Part shown: positions 27,918 through 36,144 of the stretch, in pieces
How the letters are laid out: each line of letters starts with the position of its first letter
Numbering within the stretch: position 1 is the first letter of the stretch
Source: a virus
Direction: 5' to 3' (one strand)
IMG/VR virus record: IMGVR_UViG_3300029319_000005
Location: 68,402 to 132,401 of that record
Length of the DNA: 64,000 nucleotides
Notes under the pieces: model-generated
What the model was told of the DNA's origin: nothing
What the model saw: only the letters and a program-made list of their open reading frames with translations
The model's database searches: none
Program-made: the position numbers and the translations under genes

Positions 27918-28284
27918 TGTCAAAATCTATTTCCTCTATTTCTTGTTCAGCTTCTGTTTGGATAGAAATATATTTATCAATATCTTCGACAACATATTGA
28001 GAATGTTCTAAAAGTTCTTGTAATACAGTATCTCCATAAAAAGTTTCCATCTCATATATTTTTTCAACATGATTTGCAAACATGGTTAAAGAGGTTGATA
28101 TTTCTATTAAATTTTCTTCAGACGTTGATAAATCTTTTAATAAGCTTTTAATATAAAGAAAAGCTAACAAATTTAAAATCACAGAAAGAAAAAGCAAAAA
28201 TGGTACGATGCCCACGACTAGAGCAATTAATAGACCATTTAATAGTAATGAAATTACAATTGCTATTCTAGCTTCCTGGCTCAT
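27901..28284 (-). CDS. small membrane protein with two transmembrane segments
   Basis: 127 aa. A hydrophobic hairpin lies at about residues 7-50 (ARIAIVISLLLNGLLIALVV then VPFLLFLSVILNLLAFLYI), followed by an amphipathic, acidic cytoplasmic tail with LLEHSQYVVEDIDKYISI. The GAGGAG site before the ATG is strong. The C-terminus overlaps the start of the sigma gene by 17 bases, implying coupling. I recall similar small proteins next to gp55 in marine phages, without an assigned function. It may sit in the host inner membrane. Confidence 0.65.
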   Translation of the reverse strand: MSQEARIAIVISLLLNGLLIALVVGIVPFLLFLSVILNLLAFLYIKSLLKDLSTSEENLIEISTSLTMFANHVEKIYEMETFYGDTVLQELLEHSQYVVEDIDKYISIQTEAEQEIEEIDFDNEETP

Positions 28285-28537
28285 ATAACTCCTCTTTTAG
28301 CTTTTGCTTGTCTTTTTTCAAATCAGAGCGGAATTCTTCTATGCTTTGTTTTACCAAGCTTCCCACTTGATGAGGACTATCAACGCTATCTTTGCTCTTT
28401 ACTGTAAAATTTGATATAGCTCTAGTTACACAATTTTTTTCTTTACAGACCAAGCAGTCCTCCACTGTGTCACCTACAGAGTGCCTAACCATAAACGAGA
28501 CTTGGCACTCACTGCATTTATAGACATATCTAGGCAT
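28268..28537 (-). CDS. FmdB-type zinc-ribbon protein
   Basis: 89 aa starting MPRYVYKCSECQVSFMVRHS, with paired cysteines C8/C11 and a second Cys pair near CLVCKEKNC (about 33-40). This is the layout of the FmdB/CxxC-CxxC zinc-ribbon family, small putative regulators of about 80-110 aa. The C-terminal half is charged and helical. It overlaps genes on both sides (8 bases upstream, 17 downstream). Its place between a small conserved gene and the late sigma factor suggests a role in transcription control, but this is inference. Confidence 0.7.
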   Translation of the reverse strand: MPRYVYKCSECQVSFMVRHSVGDTVEDCLVCKEKNCVTRAISNFTVKSKDSVDSPHQVGSLVKQSIEEFRSDLKKDKQKLKEELYEPGS

Positions 28538-28748
28538 CGTCTGTTAAATCTTCTGTGTCTTGTATTTCTTCTACATCAAACTTTACGATTGGAGGATTTA
28601 GTACAAATAATTCATCGTTTACAGTTGTAAAGTCTAAATTTTTTAACATGGGCACGATGTCACTCTGGTCCATAATGCACTTCTGTAAGCACATCATAAC
28701 TGCTCCTAATGCCTCATCTGAAAGCTTTGTCTTTTCTTCAATAGCCAT
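28530..28748 (-). CDS. small conserved acidic protein, unknown
   Basis: 72 aa: LSDEALGAVMMCLQKCIMDQ, then SDIVPMLKNLDF and a C-terminal half ending in an acidic tail (EEIQDTEDLTDDA). I recall proteins of this pattern in marine phages near gp55, without a known function. A role as a small late-transcription co-factor (the place where T4 has gp33) is possible but not shown by sequence. The ATG is preceded by GGAGAACC. Confidence 0.6.
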   Translation of the reverse strand: MAIEEKTKLSDEALGAVMMCLQKCIMDQSDIVPMLKNLDFTTVNDELFVLNPPIVKFDVEEIQDTEDLTDDA

Positions 28749-28760
28749 TGTGGTTCTCCT

Positions 28761-29723
28761 TTACCATTTAAAATTATTTTTATAGTGCCAAACAATAGCA
28801 CTTATTTCTTCATCAAAATTCTTCTTTGGTTCCCATCCAAGATTTCTTAATTTAGTATCATCTAGTGAATACCTAACATCTTGTCCAGGTCTTGTATGCT
28901 CCAAATCGATATAATCGTTCCAATCTACATCATGAGAAAAATAACATTCTATTATCTTTTTAACAGTTTCTTTATTTTTTTGTTCAAACCCGCCAGCGAT
29001 ATTAAAAATTTCATTTATAGCACCAGATTCAATAATCGTCATAACTCCTTGTGCGGTGTCTTCTGCGTGTAGCCAGTTTCTATACGGCTCTCCTCTATCG
29101 TGTAATCTTATCTTTTTCCCTCTTTGTAAAAGCTTAACTGACAATGGTATTAGCTTTTCTGCATTTTGATGGGTACCATAATTATTAGTTGGACGCAAAA
29201 TAATGTAATTAATTCCATAAGTTCTGGCCCAAGCTTCAATTAGCATGTCTGACGACGCCTTAGAAGCAGAATATGGGTTGCTTGGCTTAAGAGGGTCCTT
29301 CTCGGTGTGAGCGCCTTCTATAATGTCTCCATATACTTCATCCGTGCTAAAATGAAACAATACCGGCCTTTGTCCAACATTTGTTGGCTTGTTCTTTATC
29401 AGATCAAGAATATTTTTAACTCCATTAATATTGCTCTTAATAAAGTCTTCACTGTCTATTATGCTATTGCCAACGTGAGTTTCTGCGGCTGTGTTAATAA
29501 CATAATCGCAATCAGGTATGGATTTTAAATCGCAAATGTCTGCTCTCTTAAAAACAAAATTATCGTCGTCTTTATTAAACGAATAAAATTCTTCTAACAG
29601 TTCCTTATTGGCTGCGTAAGTAAGATCGTCAATACCATACACTCTCCAGCCTTTTTTTAAGCAAAGACGAGTAACATGAGAACCAATAAATCCCAAACAT
29701 CCTGTTACAATTACTAATTTCAT
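28761..29723 (-). CDS. rfbB: dTDP-glucose 4,6-dehydratase-like (RmlB/RfbB)
   Basis: 320 aa extended short-chain dehydrogenase. The Rossmann motif GCLGFIGSH is at about 8-16, with an acidic residue (GIDDLTYA) after beta-2. The RmlB catalytic triad region HFSTDEVYGDI and the YSASKASSDMLIEAW helix (Tyr and Lys of YxxxK) are present, as are RPTNNYGTHQ and the C-terminal RPGQDVRYSLDDTKL typical of this family. It converts dTDP-glucose to dTDP-4-keto-6-deoxyglucose, the entry to 6-deoxysugars. A related NDP-sugar dehydratase cannot be excluded. Last gene of the glycan cluster in transcription order, one base overlapped with the cupin. Confidence 0.85.
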   Translation of the reverse strand: MKLVIVTGCLGFIGSHVTRLCLKKGWRVYGIDDLTYAANKELLEEFYSFNKDDDNFVFKRADICDLKSIPDCDYVINTAAETHVGNSIIDSEDFIKSNINGVKNILDLIKNKPTNVGQRPVLFHFSTDEVYGDIIEGAHTEKDPLKPSNPYSASKASSDMLIEAWARTYGINYIILRPTNNYGTHQNAEKLIPLSVKLLQRGKKIRLHDRGEPYRNWLHAEDTAQGVMTIIESGAINEIFNIAGGFEQKNKETVKKIIECYFSHDVDWNDYIDLEHTRPGQDVRYSLDDTKLRNLGWEPKKNFDEEISAIVWHYKNNFKW

Positions 29724-30094
29724 TAATCACCCTTTATAACTCTATAAGAATCACTATCAAAATGTTCCGTTGAAAATTCGTATAGTTCGCTATCTTCCAA
29801 TGCGACCATCTGATGTCTTAAGCCCGGATAAACGTAAAAATTATCGCCGGGGTTTAATATTAGTTGTTTAGCCTTTGTTATATCATCACTTTCAGAATAG
29901 TATAGCATCATCTTGCCAGATTGTAGGTAAAACACTTCGTCTTTCAATACATGGTAATGCCAAGAACACCTTTTGCCTTGTACAAAAAACAAAAGCTTCC
30001 CACAATATTCTTTTTTATTAACAATCCACTTTTCATATCCCCACCCTTTTTTAACAAACTTAATCGATGGAGTTTTGTTGGTTAAAGAATTCAC
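29723..30094 (-). CDS. cupin-domain protein
   Basis: 123 aa, using a GTG start preceded by AAAGGA. A single beta-barrel cupin: motif 1 as HYHVLKDEVFYLQSGKMMLY (about 55-75) and motif 2 as LNPGDNFYVYPGLRHQMVAL (about 88-107). The metal ligands H, H, E and the later H are in place. The form resembles mannose-6-phosphate isomerase type II and sugar-isomerase cupins. Beside RmlB and the epimerase it probably acts on a nucleotide sugar or sugar phosphate in the same pathway. Confidence 0.75.
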   Translation of the reverse strand: MNSLTNKTPSIKFVKKGWGYEKWIVNKKEYCGKLLFFVQGKRCSWHYHVLKDEVFYLQSGKMMLYYSESDDITKAKQLILNPGDNFYVYPGLRHQMVALEDSELYEFSTEHFDSDSYRVIKGD

Positions 30095-30099
30095 TTTAT

Positions 30100-31119
30100 T
30101 TATCCTTTAGAGCTTTTGCTAGTTGTATCTACCTGCTTTTTTACCCAAGCATATGTTTCTTTCATTCCATCTAAAAGAGGCTTTGAAACTCTCCATCCAA
30201 TCTTTTCTTCGTATAGATTGTTGTCTGAATTTCTGCCATTTACCCCGATAGGACATTTATGCCCGTATTTATTTTCAAATTCCTCGCCACTAATATTATG
30301 TACTGTCAAATTTTTGCCAGATATATCAATAGCCATTTGGGCAAAATCATTGATTGAAATCATCTCATCAGAGCCAATATTAACTGGTCCCGTAAAATCT
30401 GACTGCATAAATCGATAAGTAGCTTCCACGCACTCATCAACATATAAAAAAGATCTAGTTTGGTTTCCAGATCCCCATACTTCGATTGATTCCCCTTCTT
30501 TTGCTTCAGCCGCTTTTCTACACATAGCAGCAGGAGCCTTTTCTCTTCCCCCATCCCAAGTGCCACACGGCCCAAAAATATTATGATACCTAGCAACTCT
30601 AACTTGTAGGTTTTTATTTCTCATAAAAGCAAGATAAAGCCTCTCCGAAAAAAGCTTTTCCCAGCCGTACTCAGAGTCGGGGTTGGCTGGATACGCAGAA
30701 TCTTCGACGCAGTTTGGATTATCGGGATCAAGTTGGTTGTGCTCGGGATACATACACGCAGAAGACGAATAAAAGATCTTTTTAACGCCCTTGCTAGTTG
30801 CTTCATGTACCATATTTAAATTAATTAAAGCAGAATTGTGCATAATATCAGCGTCATTTTCACCAGTAAAAACAAACCCCGCGCCGCCCATATCTGCCGC
30901 AAGTTGATAAACCTCGTCCATATCCTTATCCACAACGCGGGCGACAACATGAGGGTCTCTCAAATCTCCAATAACAAAATCATCTGCTATTTCATCTACG
31001 GGCTGGTACTCGTTAAGCTTTAGGTCAACCCCTCTAACCCAATACCCTCTCTCTTTCAAATATTTTACAAGATGTCCGCCAATAAAGCCACCGGCTCCAC
31101 AAACTAAAGCTTTCTTCAT
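30100..31119 (-). CDS. GDP-mannose 3,5-epimerase-like NAD-dependent epimerase
   Basis: 339 aa. The Rossmann motif CGAGGFIGGH is at about 7-16. The rest matches GDP-mannose 3,5-epimerase (GME) closely: AADMGGAGFV, the SSSACMYPE loop with the catalytic Cys, YGWEK with Tyr and Lys, RYHNIFGPCGTWDGGREKAP with the catalytic Lys of REKAP, and GSGNQTRSFLYVDECVE. GME makes GDP-L-galactose and GDP-L-gulose. It is best known from plant vitamin C synthesis and is also present in some bacteria. In this cluster the product may feed the GT11 enzyme. Confidence 0.85.
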   Translation of the reverse strand: MKKALVCGAGGFIGGHLVKYLKERGYWVRGVDLKLNEYQPVDEIADDFVIGDLRDPHVVARVVDKDMDEVYQLAADMGGAGFVFTGENDADIMHNSALINLNMVHEATSKGVKKIFYSSSACMYPEHNQLDPDNPNCVEDSAYPANPDSEYGWEKLFSERLYLAFMRNKNLQVRVARYHNIFGPCGTWDGGREKAPAAMCRKAAEAKEGESIEVWGSGNQTRSFLYVDECVEATYRFMQSDFTGPVNIGSDEMISINDFAQMAIDISGKNLTVHNISGEEFENKYGHKCPIGVNGRNSDNNLYEEKIGWRVSKPLLDGMKETYAWVKKQVDTTSKSSKG

Positions 31120-31123
31120 TATG

Positions 31124-31903
31124 TTATCCTTTTAAATTTTTAGGTATTTCACAAACAGGTGGCATTTGTAATTTGTGTTTAGTATTATAGTGCCTTTCTC
31201 TATATATTTTAAGAACTTTTTGTTGTCTTTCAGTAAGCTCTTCTTCAATGCCACGATCATTGTATTCAAGAGCCCACTCTAGTTCATCATAAGATGCGCC
31301 AATTTGATCCTCGTCCGATCTATTATCATTCCATAATCCATCAGTCGGTATAGCGTCCTGTATAGAGTTCGGGACTCCCATATAAGATGCTAACTCATAA
31401 ACTTCAGATTTTAAAAGATCCGCTATGGGGCTTATATCAACTCCGCCATCCCCATATTTAGTAAAAAATCCTATACCATAATCCTCAACTTTGTTGCCAG
31501 TTCCAACAACCATGTAATTTTTTGAATTGGCACAGGCATAAAGAGTCATCATCCTTAATCTAGAAGCAGAGTTCGCAACCGCAAGATTTGTTAGCTCGGA
31601 TACAGACATCGCACCTCTAAAAGCATTAAAAGATTCTGTTAAATCTATTTCATAAGAACTAACATTATTATATTTTTCTTTCAGCCATTTAATCTGCTCA
31701 TTAGATCTATTATATTGCCCCTCTTCTTGTGAAATAGGCATATTTAAAACTAAAACAGGTCTTCCTGTATTAGCAGCTAAGGTAGAAGTCAAGGCAGAAT
31801 CAATGCCTCCAGAGACACCTACAATAAAGCCATTACAATCCGCTTCTTCTATGATGTTGTCAAGCCATCCCGTTATAAAGTCTATTGTCTGTTTATTATT
31901 CAT
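31124..31903 (-). CDS. nadE: NH3-dependent NAD+ synthetase
   Basis: About 259 aa from the ATG MNNKQTIDFI at 31903, overlapping the upstream stop by eight bases; a longer reading to 31969 is less likely. The ATP pyrophosphatase P-loop SGGIDS is at 31-36. The family block TGNKVEDYGIGFFTKYGDGG, then VDISPIADLLKSEVYELA, and a C-terminal SYDELEWALE all match NadE, which amidates deamido-NAD. No glutaminase domain is present, so ammonia is the expected nitrogen source. It sits among NAD-dependent sugar enzymes. It may raise NAD supply, or counter NAD-depleting defences. Confidence 0.88.
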   Translation of the reverse strand: MNNKQTIDFITGWLDNIIEEADCNGFIVGVSGGIDSALTSTLAANTGRPVLVLNMPISQEEGQYNRSNEQIKWLKEKYNNVSSYEIDLTESFNAFRGAMSVSELTNLAVANSASRLRMMTLYACANSKNYMVVGTGNKVEDYGIGFFTKYGDGGVDISPIADLLKSEVYELASYMGVPNSIQDAIPTDGLWNDNRSDEDQIGASYDELEWALEYNDRGIEEELTERQQKVLKIYRERHYNTKHKLQMPPVCEIPKNLKG

Positions 31904-33011
31904 CGCTATTAAACTCTCTCTCTTGGTATACAAAAAGATTTCCAAATTTTTGTTTAAGTTTATTAACAACTTCTTTAGATTCTTTAATTACAACAGTAAA
32001 ACCCTTTTTTGCTATCTGAGCGGCATATTCTAGCTGTTGGGATTCTTCAATTATTGTTGTGTTCGGCTTATAGGTAACTGAATCGAAAGAAACCAAATCC
32101 GACTTTGCATTCTTACAAAAGTCTTCCACCTGAAACTTTAAATGCTCCTTATTGCTCTCGTCGGAAGCTAGGCTGATAAGGGCTTTAATATTCTTATCGC
32201 TTGCATAGATCGCTAAAGCCCTATTATCTCTTGGGAAACAAGGTCCACCATATCCGAATCCATAGCCAAGATACTTTAATCCAATTCTAGAATCTGCTCC
32301 AATTGCATTCAAAATCTTTTGTGGGCTGCATCCGGAAGCTATTGCAATATCCCCAACCATATTGGCAAATGCAATTTTAGTTGTCAAAAAACAATTAAGA
32401 GATATTTTAGTTAATTCTGCTTCAGTCCTATTCATTTTATGAATAAATGGATTATTGTTTGTCATATCTTTGTATGCCTTTTCAATAATCATTCCAGCAT
32501 CTTTATTGCCTTCTCCTATTAAAACCATATCGGGTTGTAGCTGGTCTCTTAGGATGCTGCCCTGCGCAATAAATTCAGGATTATAGCTAACAATATAATT
32601 AAAGTCCTTAAGTCTCTCCTGCACTGTATCGCAATATCCAGGCATAGTTGTGCAGCAAATAACCAAATGTTTCGTTTCTTTTGCAGGCCCAAGTTTAATT
32701 AAAGATTTTGCCAGTTCGTCTACTTGAGAATGATCATATCTGCCATTTTCTAAAGACGGAGTTGCTACAACAACAAACAAAAGATTTGAGAAATCTATCG
32801 CCTCTTGAAGATCTGTAGTGGCCTTAAATCTTTTAGACTCTTGAAGATATTCCTCCACATTTGGTTCAACACTAGAAAGCTGCTTCGAATTAATTAAATC
32901 AACATAATCCTGATTGACGTCTACTCCAACTACGTCGTATGATGCTCTCTCTAGCGTTAAGGAGAAGCAGAGACCCAGCCTCCCAATTCCTATTACTGAT
33001 GCCTTATTCAC
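31896..33011 (-). CDS. UDP-glucose/GDP-mannose dehydrogenase family protein
   Basis: 371 aa. NAD-binding GIGRLGLCFSL lies near residues 8-18 with the acidic GVDVNQDYV strand end. The SYNPEFIAQGS motif (about 142-152) and the catalytic-Cys motif GYGGPCFPRDN (Cys about 258) are intact. These enzymes oxidise the C6 hydroxyl of UDP-glucose, UDP-GlcNAc or GDP-mannose in two NAD-consuming steps to uronic acids. The length is somewhat short compared with the usual 420-450 aa; the C-terminal nucleotide-binding domain appears reduced. Substrate not decided from sequence. Confidence 0.82.
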   Translation of the reverse strand: MNKASVIGIGRLGLCFSLTLERASYDVVGVDVNQDYVDLINSKQLSSVEPNVEEYLQESKRFKATTDLQEAIDFSNLLFVVVATPSLENGRYDHSQVDELAKSLIKLGPAKETKHLVICCTTMPGYCDTVQERLKDFNYIVSYNPEFIAQGSILRDQLQPDMVLIGEGNKDAGMIIEKAYKDMTNNNPFIHKMNRTEAELTKISLNCFLTTKIAFANMVGDIAIASGCSPQKILNAIGADSRIGLKYLGYGFGYGGPCFPRDNRALAIYASDKNIKALISLASDESNKEHLKFQVEDFCKNAKSDLVSFDSVTYKPNTTIIEESQQLEYAAQIAKKGFTVVIKESKEVVNKLKQKFGNLFVYQEREFNSDE

Positions 33012-33022
33012 TATTACAACTC

Positions 33023-33895
33023 CTATATAAGATGCCAGTCTTCTGGTGTTTGCCCTTCCCTGTGCGCGTCGGGGTTGTCAACAAAATAATTTTTAGGGGC
33101 TACAACTATCTTTTCTTTATTATCATTTAAGTATGCAGCCCACCATCCAAATGATGTATTATGACAAGTGATATTGTGATCACAGGCCTTCATAATTGCA
33201 AAGTCCATTATATCATCTTTACCTTCGCAATATAAAATATTTTCACCATTTATATTATTCTTACACCATTCTATATCTTTTTCGTTTCCAACTTGTCCTC
33301 TACTGCCGCCAGTAAAGATAAGATATTTTACTTTCTTACTTTTAAATTTAGTTTTTGCCTCTTTAAAATATCTACCGAATATACTATCCCAAGTAAAAAT
33401 ATCATTTTCCCCATAATAATGGCCTAGCTCAGGATTTGTGCCATCCGTGTTGTCTCCACGACGAACATGCACACTGACTAATTCGCTGCCGTCTTCTTTC
33501 AATCGATTAACATATTCTTCGGCTTCTTGTTCTAAATGATCTAAAAGTCTAAATTCTTTTCTTATTTGTTCTTCTATATTTTGAAAATAGTAGATACTTT
33601 GAAAGAATCCATATAAATCAGTATTAGGAGGAACATTAAATATATCAGGATACCACTTCATGTGATCAGGCTCCACAAAGCGCGCCTGTATATCATTATA
33701 TTCACTTAATTCTAGATATTCACATTCAATTTTAAAATTTTTCAGCAAGCATTTTTGACCATGCCAGGACATATGATCGGGATCAGGAATTTTTAAAACA
33801 TTACCAGTCTTAATAGCTACAGATTTTGCCGTCGCATATTGATATAGTTGGTTGCCAAGTCTTCCCAACATGCCTAGTTGACTAAAAGTAATCAT
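33023..33895 (-). CDS. glycosyltransferase family 11 (alpha-1,2-fucosyltransferase-like)
   Basis: 290 aa, the usual GT11 length. Family motifs are the N-terminal GMLGRLGNQLYQYA (about 8-21), the donor-binding SVHVRRGDN (about 142-150) with the HxRRGD signature, and the C-terminal NTSFGWWAAYLN (about 247-258). GT11 enzymes transfer L-fucose from GDP-fucose to galactose. The nearby GDP-mannose 3,5-epimerase could instead supply GDP-L-galactose, which some fucosyltransferases use; this is inference. Overlaps the upstream aminotransferase-like gene by four bases. Confidence 0.87.
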   Translation of the reverse strand: MITFSQLGMLGRLGNQLYQYATAKSVAIKTGNVLKIPDPDHMSWHGQKCLLKNFKIECEYLELSEYNDIQARFVEPDHMKWYPDIFNVPPNTDLYGFFQSIYYFQNIEEQIRKEFRLLDHLEQEAEEYVNRLKEDGSELVSVHVRRGDNTDGTNPELGHYYGENDIFTWDSIFGRYFKEAKTKFKSKKVKYLIFTGGSRGQVGNEKDIEWCKNNINGENILYCEGKDDIMDFAIMKACDHNITCHNTSFGWWAAYLNDNKEKIVVAPKNYFVDNPDAHREGQTPEDWHLI

Positions 33896-34512
33896 CTTAC
33901 CTCTATATTCTCAAAAAGTTTAAATTCGGTTAAATCTCTATAAGGTGGATCTTCCGGTATGTCCGGCATATGTTCCGGATAGTTTTGCATCAAAGTTAGT
34001 CCTCTTGCTGCTTGTTCAGGTGTCATGTACATATTCCACCCTTCTTCGTCAATCATGTCTTCGTGATATTTCATCCCATCTGTCCTGCCTTCATATCTTC
34101 TAGCTTTTAGCCATTTGACAGCATCCATACTATCACAAAGAATCATGCCTCCCTTGCCTATTTTTAAATGTTTTTTAATGTGAAAAGATAGGCACATAAG
34201 AGTCCCAGGAATATACATATTAGAAGTCAGTCTTTTCGCTGCGTCGTAGATCGGAAACGGTTTAAATTGATAGATTCCTTCCCACTCAATATCTTCGAAT
34301 ACTAACTCCCCTCCTGCTTGCATAATAGATTGCGGAGGAGATAGATAGGTTCTCTTTGGTATAGTGACCTCTTTGCCTTCAACTCCTACCCATTTACATG
34401 CAAGAAATAGAGCGTTTGTGCAACTATTCACAGAAACGGCAAAAGGCGCTCCCGTATAGTGTGCAATCTCTTCTTCAAACATTTTTACTATTTTATATGG
34501 ATTATGTAACAT
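33892..34512 (-). CDS. compact DegT/DnrJ/EryC1/StrS-type PLP protein, shortened
   Basis: 206 aa, little over half the normal 360-400 aa of sugar aminotransferases. The opening (VKMFEEEIAHYTGAPFAVSV, then NSCTNALFLAC) matches the DegT N-terminus. A DAAKRL segment takes the place of the usual PLP-ring Asp motif (ED-AAQ), and SFHIKKHLKIGKGGMI carries the expected PLP-binding Lys. The part between these, and the whole C-terminal domain, are much reduced. It may be a minimal aminotransferase working as an oligomer, or a decayed one; the frame is open and the overlaps with neighbours are intact, which favours a real product. Confidence 0.65.
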   Translation of the reverse strand: MLHNPYKIVKMFEEEIAHYTGAPFAVSVNSCTNALFLACKWVGVEGKEVTIPKRTYLSPPQSIMQAGGELVFEDIEWEGIYQFKPFPIYDAAKRLTSNMYIPGTLMCLSFHIKKHLKIGKGGMILCDSMDAVKWLKARRYEGRTDGMKYHEDMIDEEGWNMYMTPEQAARGLTLMQNYPEHMPDIPEDPPYRDLTEFKLFENIEVR

Positions 34513-35410
34513 GATTGTCTCCTAAATTAAGATTTGCTTTAGCCAAGCCAAAACCCTCTCGTCCGTATTTGTCTCCATTGTAAAGCATGTATAAGTTTTC
34601 CTTGTGTTTAAAAACATGGGGATAACATACCATATTTTTATCCCACCCTTTAGCAGAAATATTTAAATTGCTTTGTTTCATGGACCAAGCTTCTCCATTT
34701 TTACTAAAAGCATATCCAATTCTATATGGTGTCCCGTCGCCTGATCTGTAGGAAAACCACATGTGATATCCATCTATATCTTTATGGACAGATGGTTTAG
34801 AGAAGGCTTGTGCTTTACCTATTTCATAAGGTATTGCTACACCTTTAAAGTCCCAAGTTTCACAATCTTTAGATGTGGCGTACTTTATGACGTGAACCAT
34901 TTCTCCATTGACAGACGTCCAGCTTATTGTAGAGCCATACCACATTTTATACAACCCATTTTCATGAATAATGTGAGGGTAAGATAGGCTAACTTTGTCT
35001 TCTTCGTTAGTACCCAGGAGCATTGATATTTCTTTTGTTCTTAAATTTACTTTTCCAATATCTCCTCTCCAATGATGACCTTCCCTTTGTTGCCAGCCCA
35101 TAAAACCAATATAGTCATCGCCATCCTGATTCCAGCAGTTGCCAATAGTTATTCCATGAGAATAGAAAGTATTCTCTTTTGGCTCAGCTATGGGATTTTT
35201 ATGATCATTAACAATCTTTCTCTGCTCGATATCAAAATCAACATAAGAAATAGAAGACCTATTTTGGCTATCCCTTCCGGAGTAAAATATTCTAAATATG
35301 TCGCCGCCTAAATGATAAGCTAAAGGATTAGAAGCATGAGTCACCAAAGACGGATGATCATTGTCCACCTCATATATCATTCCTAGTTTTTCCCAAGCAC
35401 ATTCTTTCAT
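34502..35410 (-). CDS. five-bladed beta-propeller glycosidase-like protein (GH43/GH32-like)
   Basis: 302 aa. Repeated blades with the signatures of glycoside-hydrolase-like propellers: an N-terminal HASNPLAYHLGGDIFRIFYS, GDDYIGFMGWQQ, YPHIIHENGLYKMWYGS and YPHVFKHKENLYMLYNG, each a beta-hairpin ending in a Tyr/Trp-rich strand. Proteins of this kind occur in bacterial and phage surface-glycan clusters. Whether it hydrolyses or only binds sugar is unclear. No signal peptide, so it should act in the cytoplasm. Overlaps the DegT-type gene by 11 bases. Confidence 0.68.
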   Translation of the reverse strand: MKECAWEKLGMIYEVDNDHPSLVTHASNPLAYHLGGDIFRIFYSGRDSQNRSSISYVDFDIEQRKIVNDHKNPIAEPKENTFYSHGITIGNCWNQDGDDYIGFMGWQQREGHHWRGDIGKVNLRTKEISMLLGTNEEDKVSLSYPHIIHENGLYKMWYGSTISWTSVNGEMVHVIKYATSKDCETWDFKGVAIPYEIGKAQAFSKPSVHKDIDGYHMWFSYRSGDGTPYRIGYAFSKNGEAWSMKQSNLNISAKGWDKNMVCYPHVFKHKENLYMLYNGDKYGREGFGLAKANLNLGDNHVT

Positions 35411-35411
35411 G

Positions 35412-36077
35412 TCAAAGCTTAAAACTACTACTTGGCTTATCTAATTTGGTGCTTCTAGCAGGCACGTACACTGAGCCTTTCTCTGTGTTTTTAGTTACTA
35501 CAGAACCGGCTCCTATTAGACTTTCTTCCCCAATTTCGACCATATGTCCTATAGTGCTGTTAACCCCAATAAAGCAATGAGAACCTACAGTACATTGTCC
35601 AGAAACAACAACATGAGAACTTATAAAGTTGTGACTCTTTATAGTGCTATGGTGCCCAATGTGATTGCCGCTCCAAAGAATAACGTTATCTTCAACTTTA
35701 ACAAACGGTTGAATAGTATTGTCTTCAAAAATAAAACAGTTCTCTCCAATCGCTTCTTTTGTCATGATACTACTTTTTGAACTAATATAAGACGGAAGAT
35801 TGTAGCCCATATCTTTTGCTTCATAAAATTTTCTCTTCCTCAAATGATTTAGTTCAGTGTAGCTTAAAGCTATATGCATATCGTGACTTTCGGGAGGGTA
35901 TAGATCGCGCACTTTAGAAAATGGAACCATGGGGAGCCCCAAGTATTCATTATTAGTTATGTAATCGTCATCTTTTGTAAAACAAACGACTTCATATTCA
36001 GTATCATCATTGAAATATTGGTGAGCTATTTCTGTATAAAGTCCTTCTCCAAAAAGTATCAGTTTTTTGTTTTTCAT
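35412..36077 (-). CDS. NeuD/PglD-type sugar O- or N-acyltransferase
   Basis: 221 aa. The N-terminal nucleotide-binding domain starts KLILFGEGLYTEIAHQYFND (about 5-24), and the C-terminal part is a left-handed beta helix of hexapeptide repeats (about 115-210, with IGENCFIFEDNTIQPFVKVE and IGAGSVVTKNTEKGSVYVPA). This is the arrangement of NeuD (sialic acid O-acetyltransferase) and PglD. It acetylates a sugar or sugar nucleotide from acetyl-CoA. A strong AGAGG-type ribosome site precedes the ATG. A sigma70-like promoter lies in the 57-base gap upstream. Confidence 0.83.
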   Translation of the reverse strand: MKNKKLILFGEGLYTEIAHQYFNDDTEYEVVCFTKDDDYITNNEYLGLPMVPFSKVRDLYPPESHDMHIALSYTELNHLRKRKFYEAKDMGYNLPSYISSKSSIMTKEAIGENCFIFEDNTIQPFVKVEDNVILWSGNHIGHHSTIKSHNFISSHVVVSGQCTVGSHCFIGVNSTIGHMVEIGEESLIGAGSVVTKNTEKGSVYVPARSTKLDKPSSSFKL

Positions 36078-36117
36078 TTTTTACCTCTTCTGTAGTTCTA
36101 ATAAAATAGATAAGTTC

Positions 36118-36144
36118 ATTATACACCATATTAATCACTTCCAA
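36118..36144 (-). promoter_or_regulatory. candidate sigma70-type promoter upstream of the NeuD-like gene
   Basis: On the minus strand a perfect TATAAT (36123 down to 36118) is preceded, after 15 bases, by TTGGAA. It lies in the largest gap of the glycan cluster, between the WbqC-like and NeuD-like genes. The short spacer weakens it. It could start an internal transcript for the downstream half of the cluster. Confidence 0.35.
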
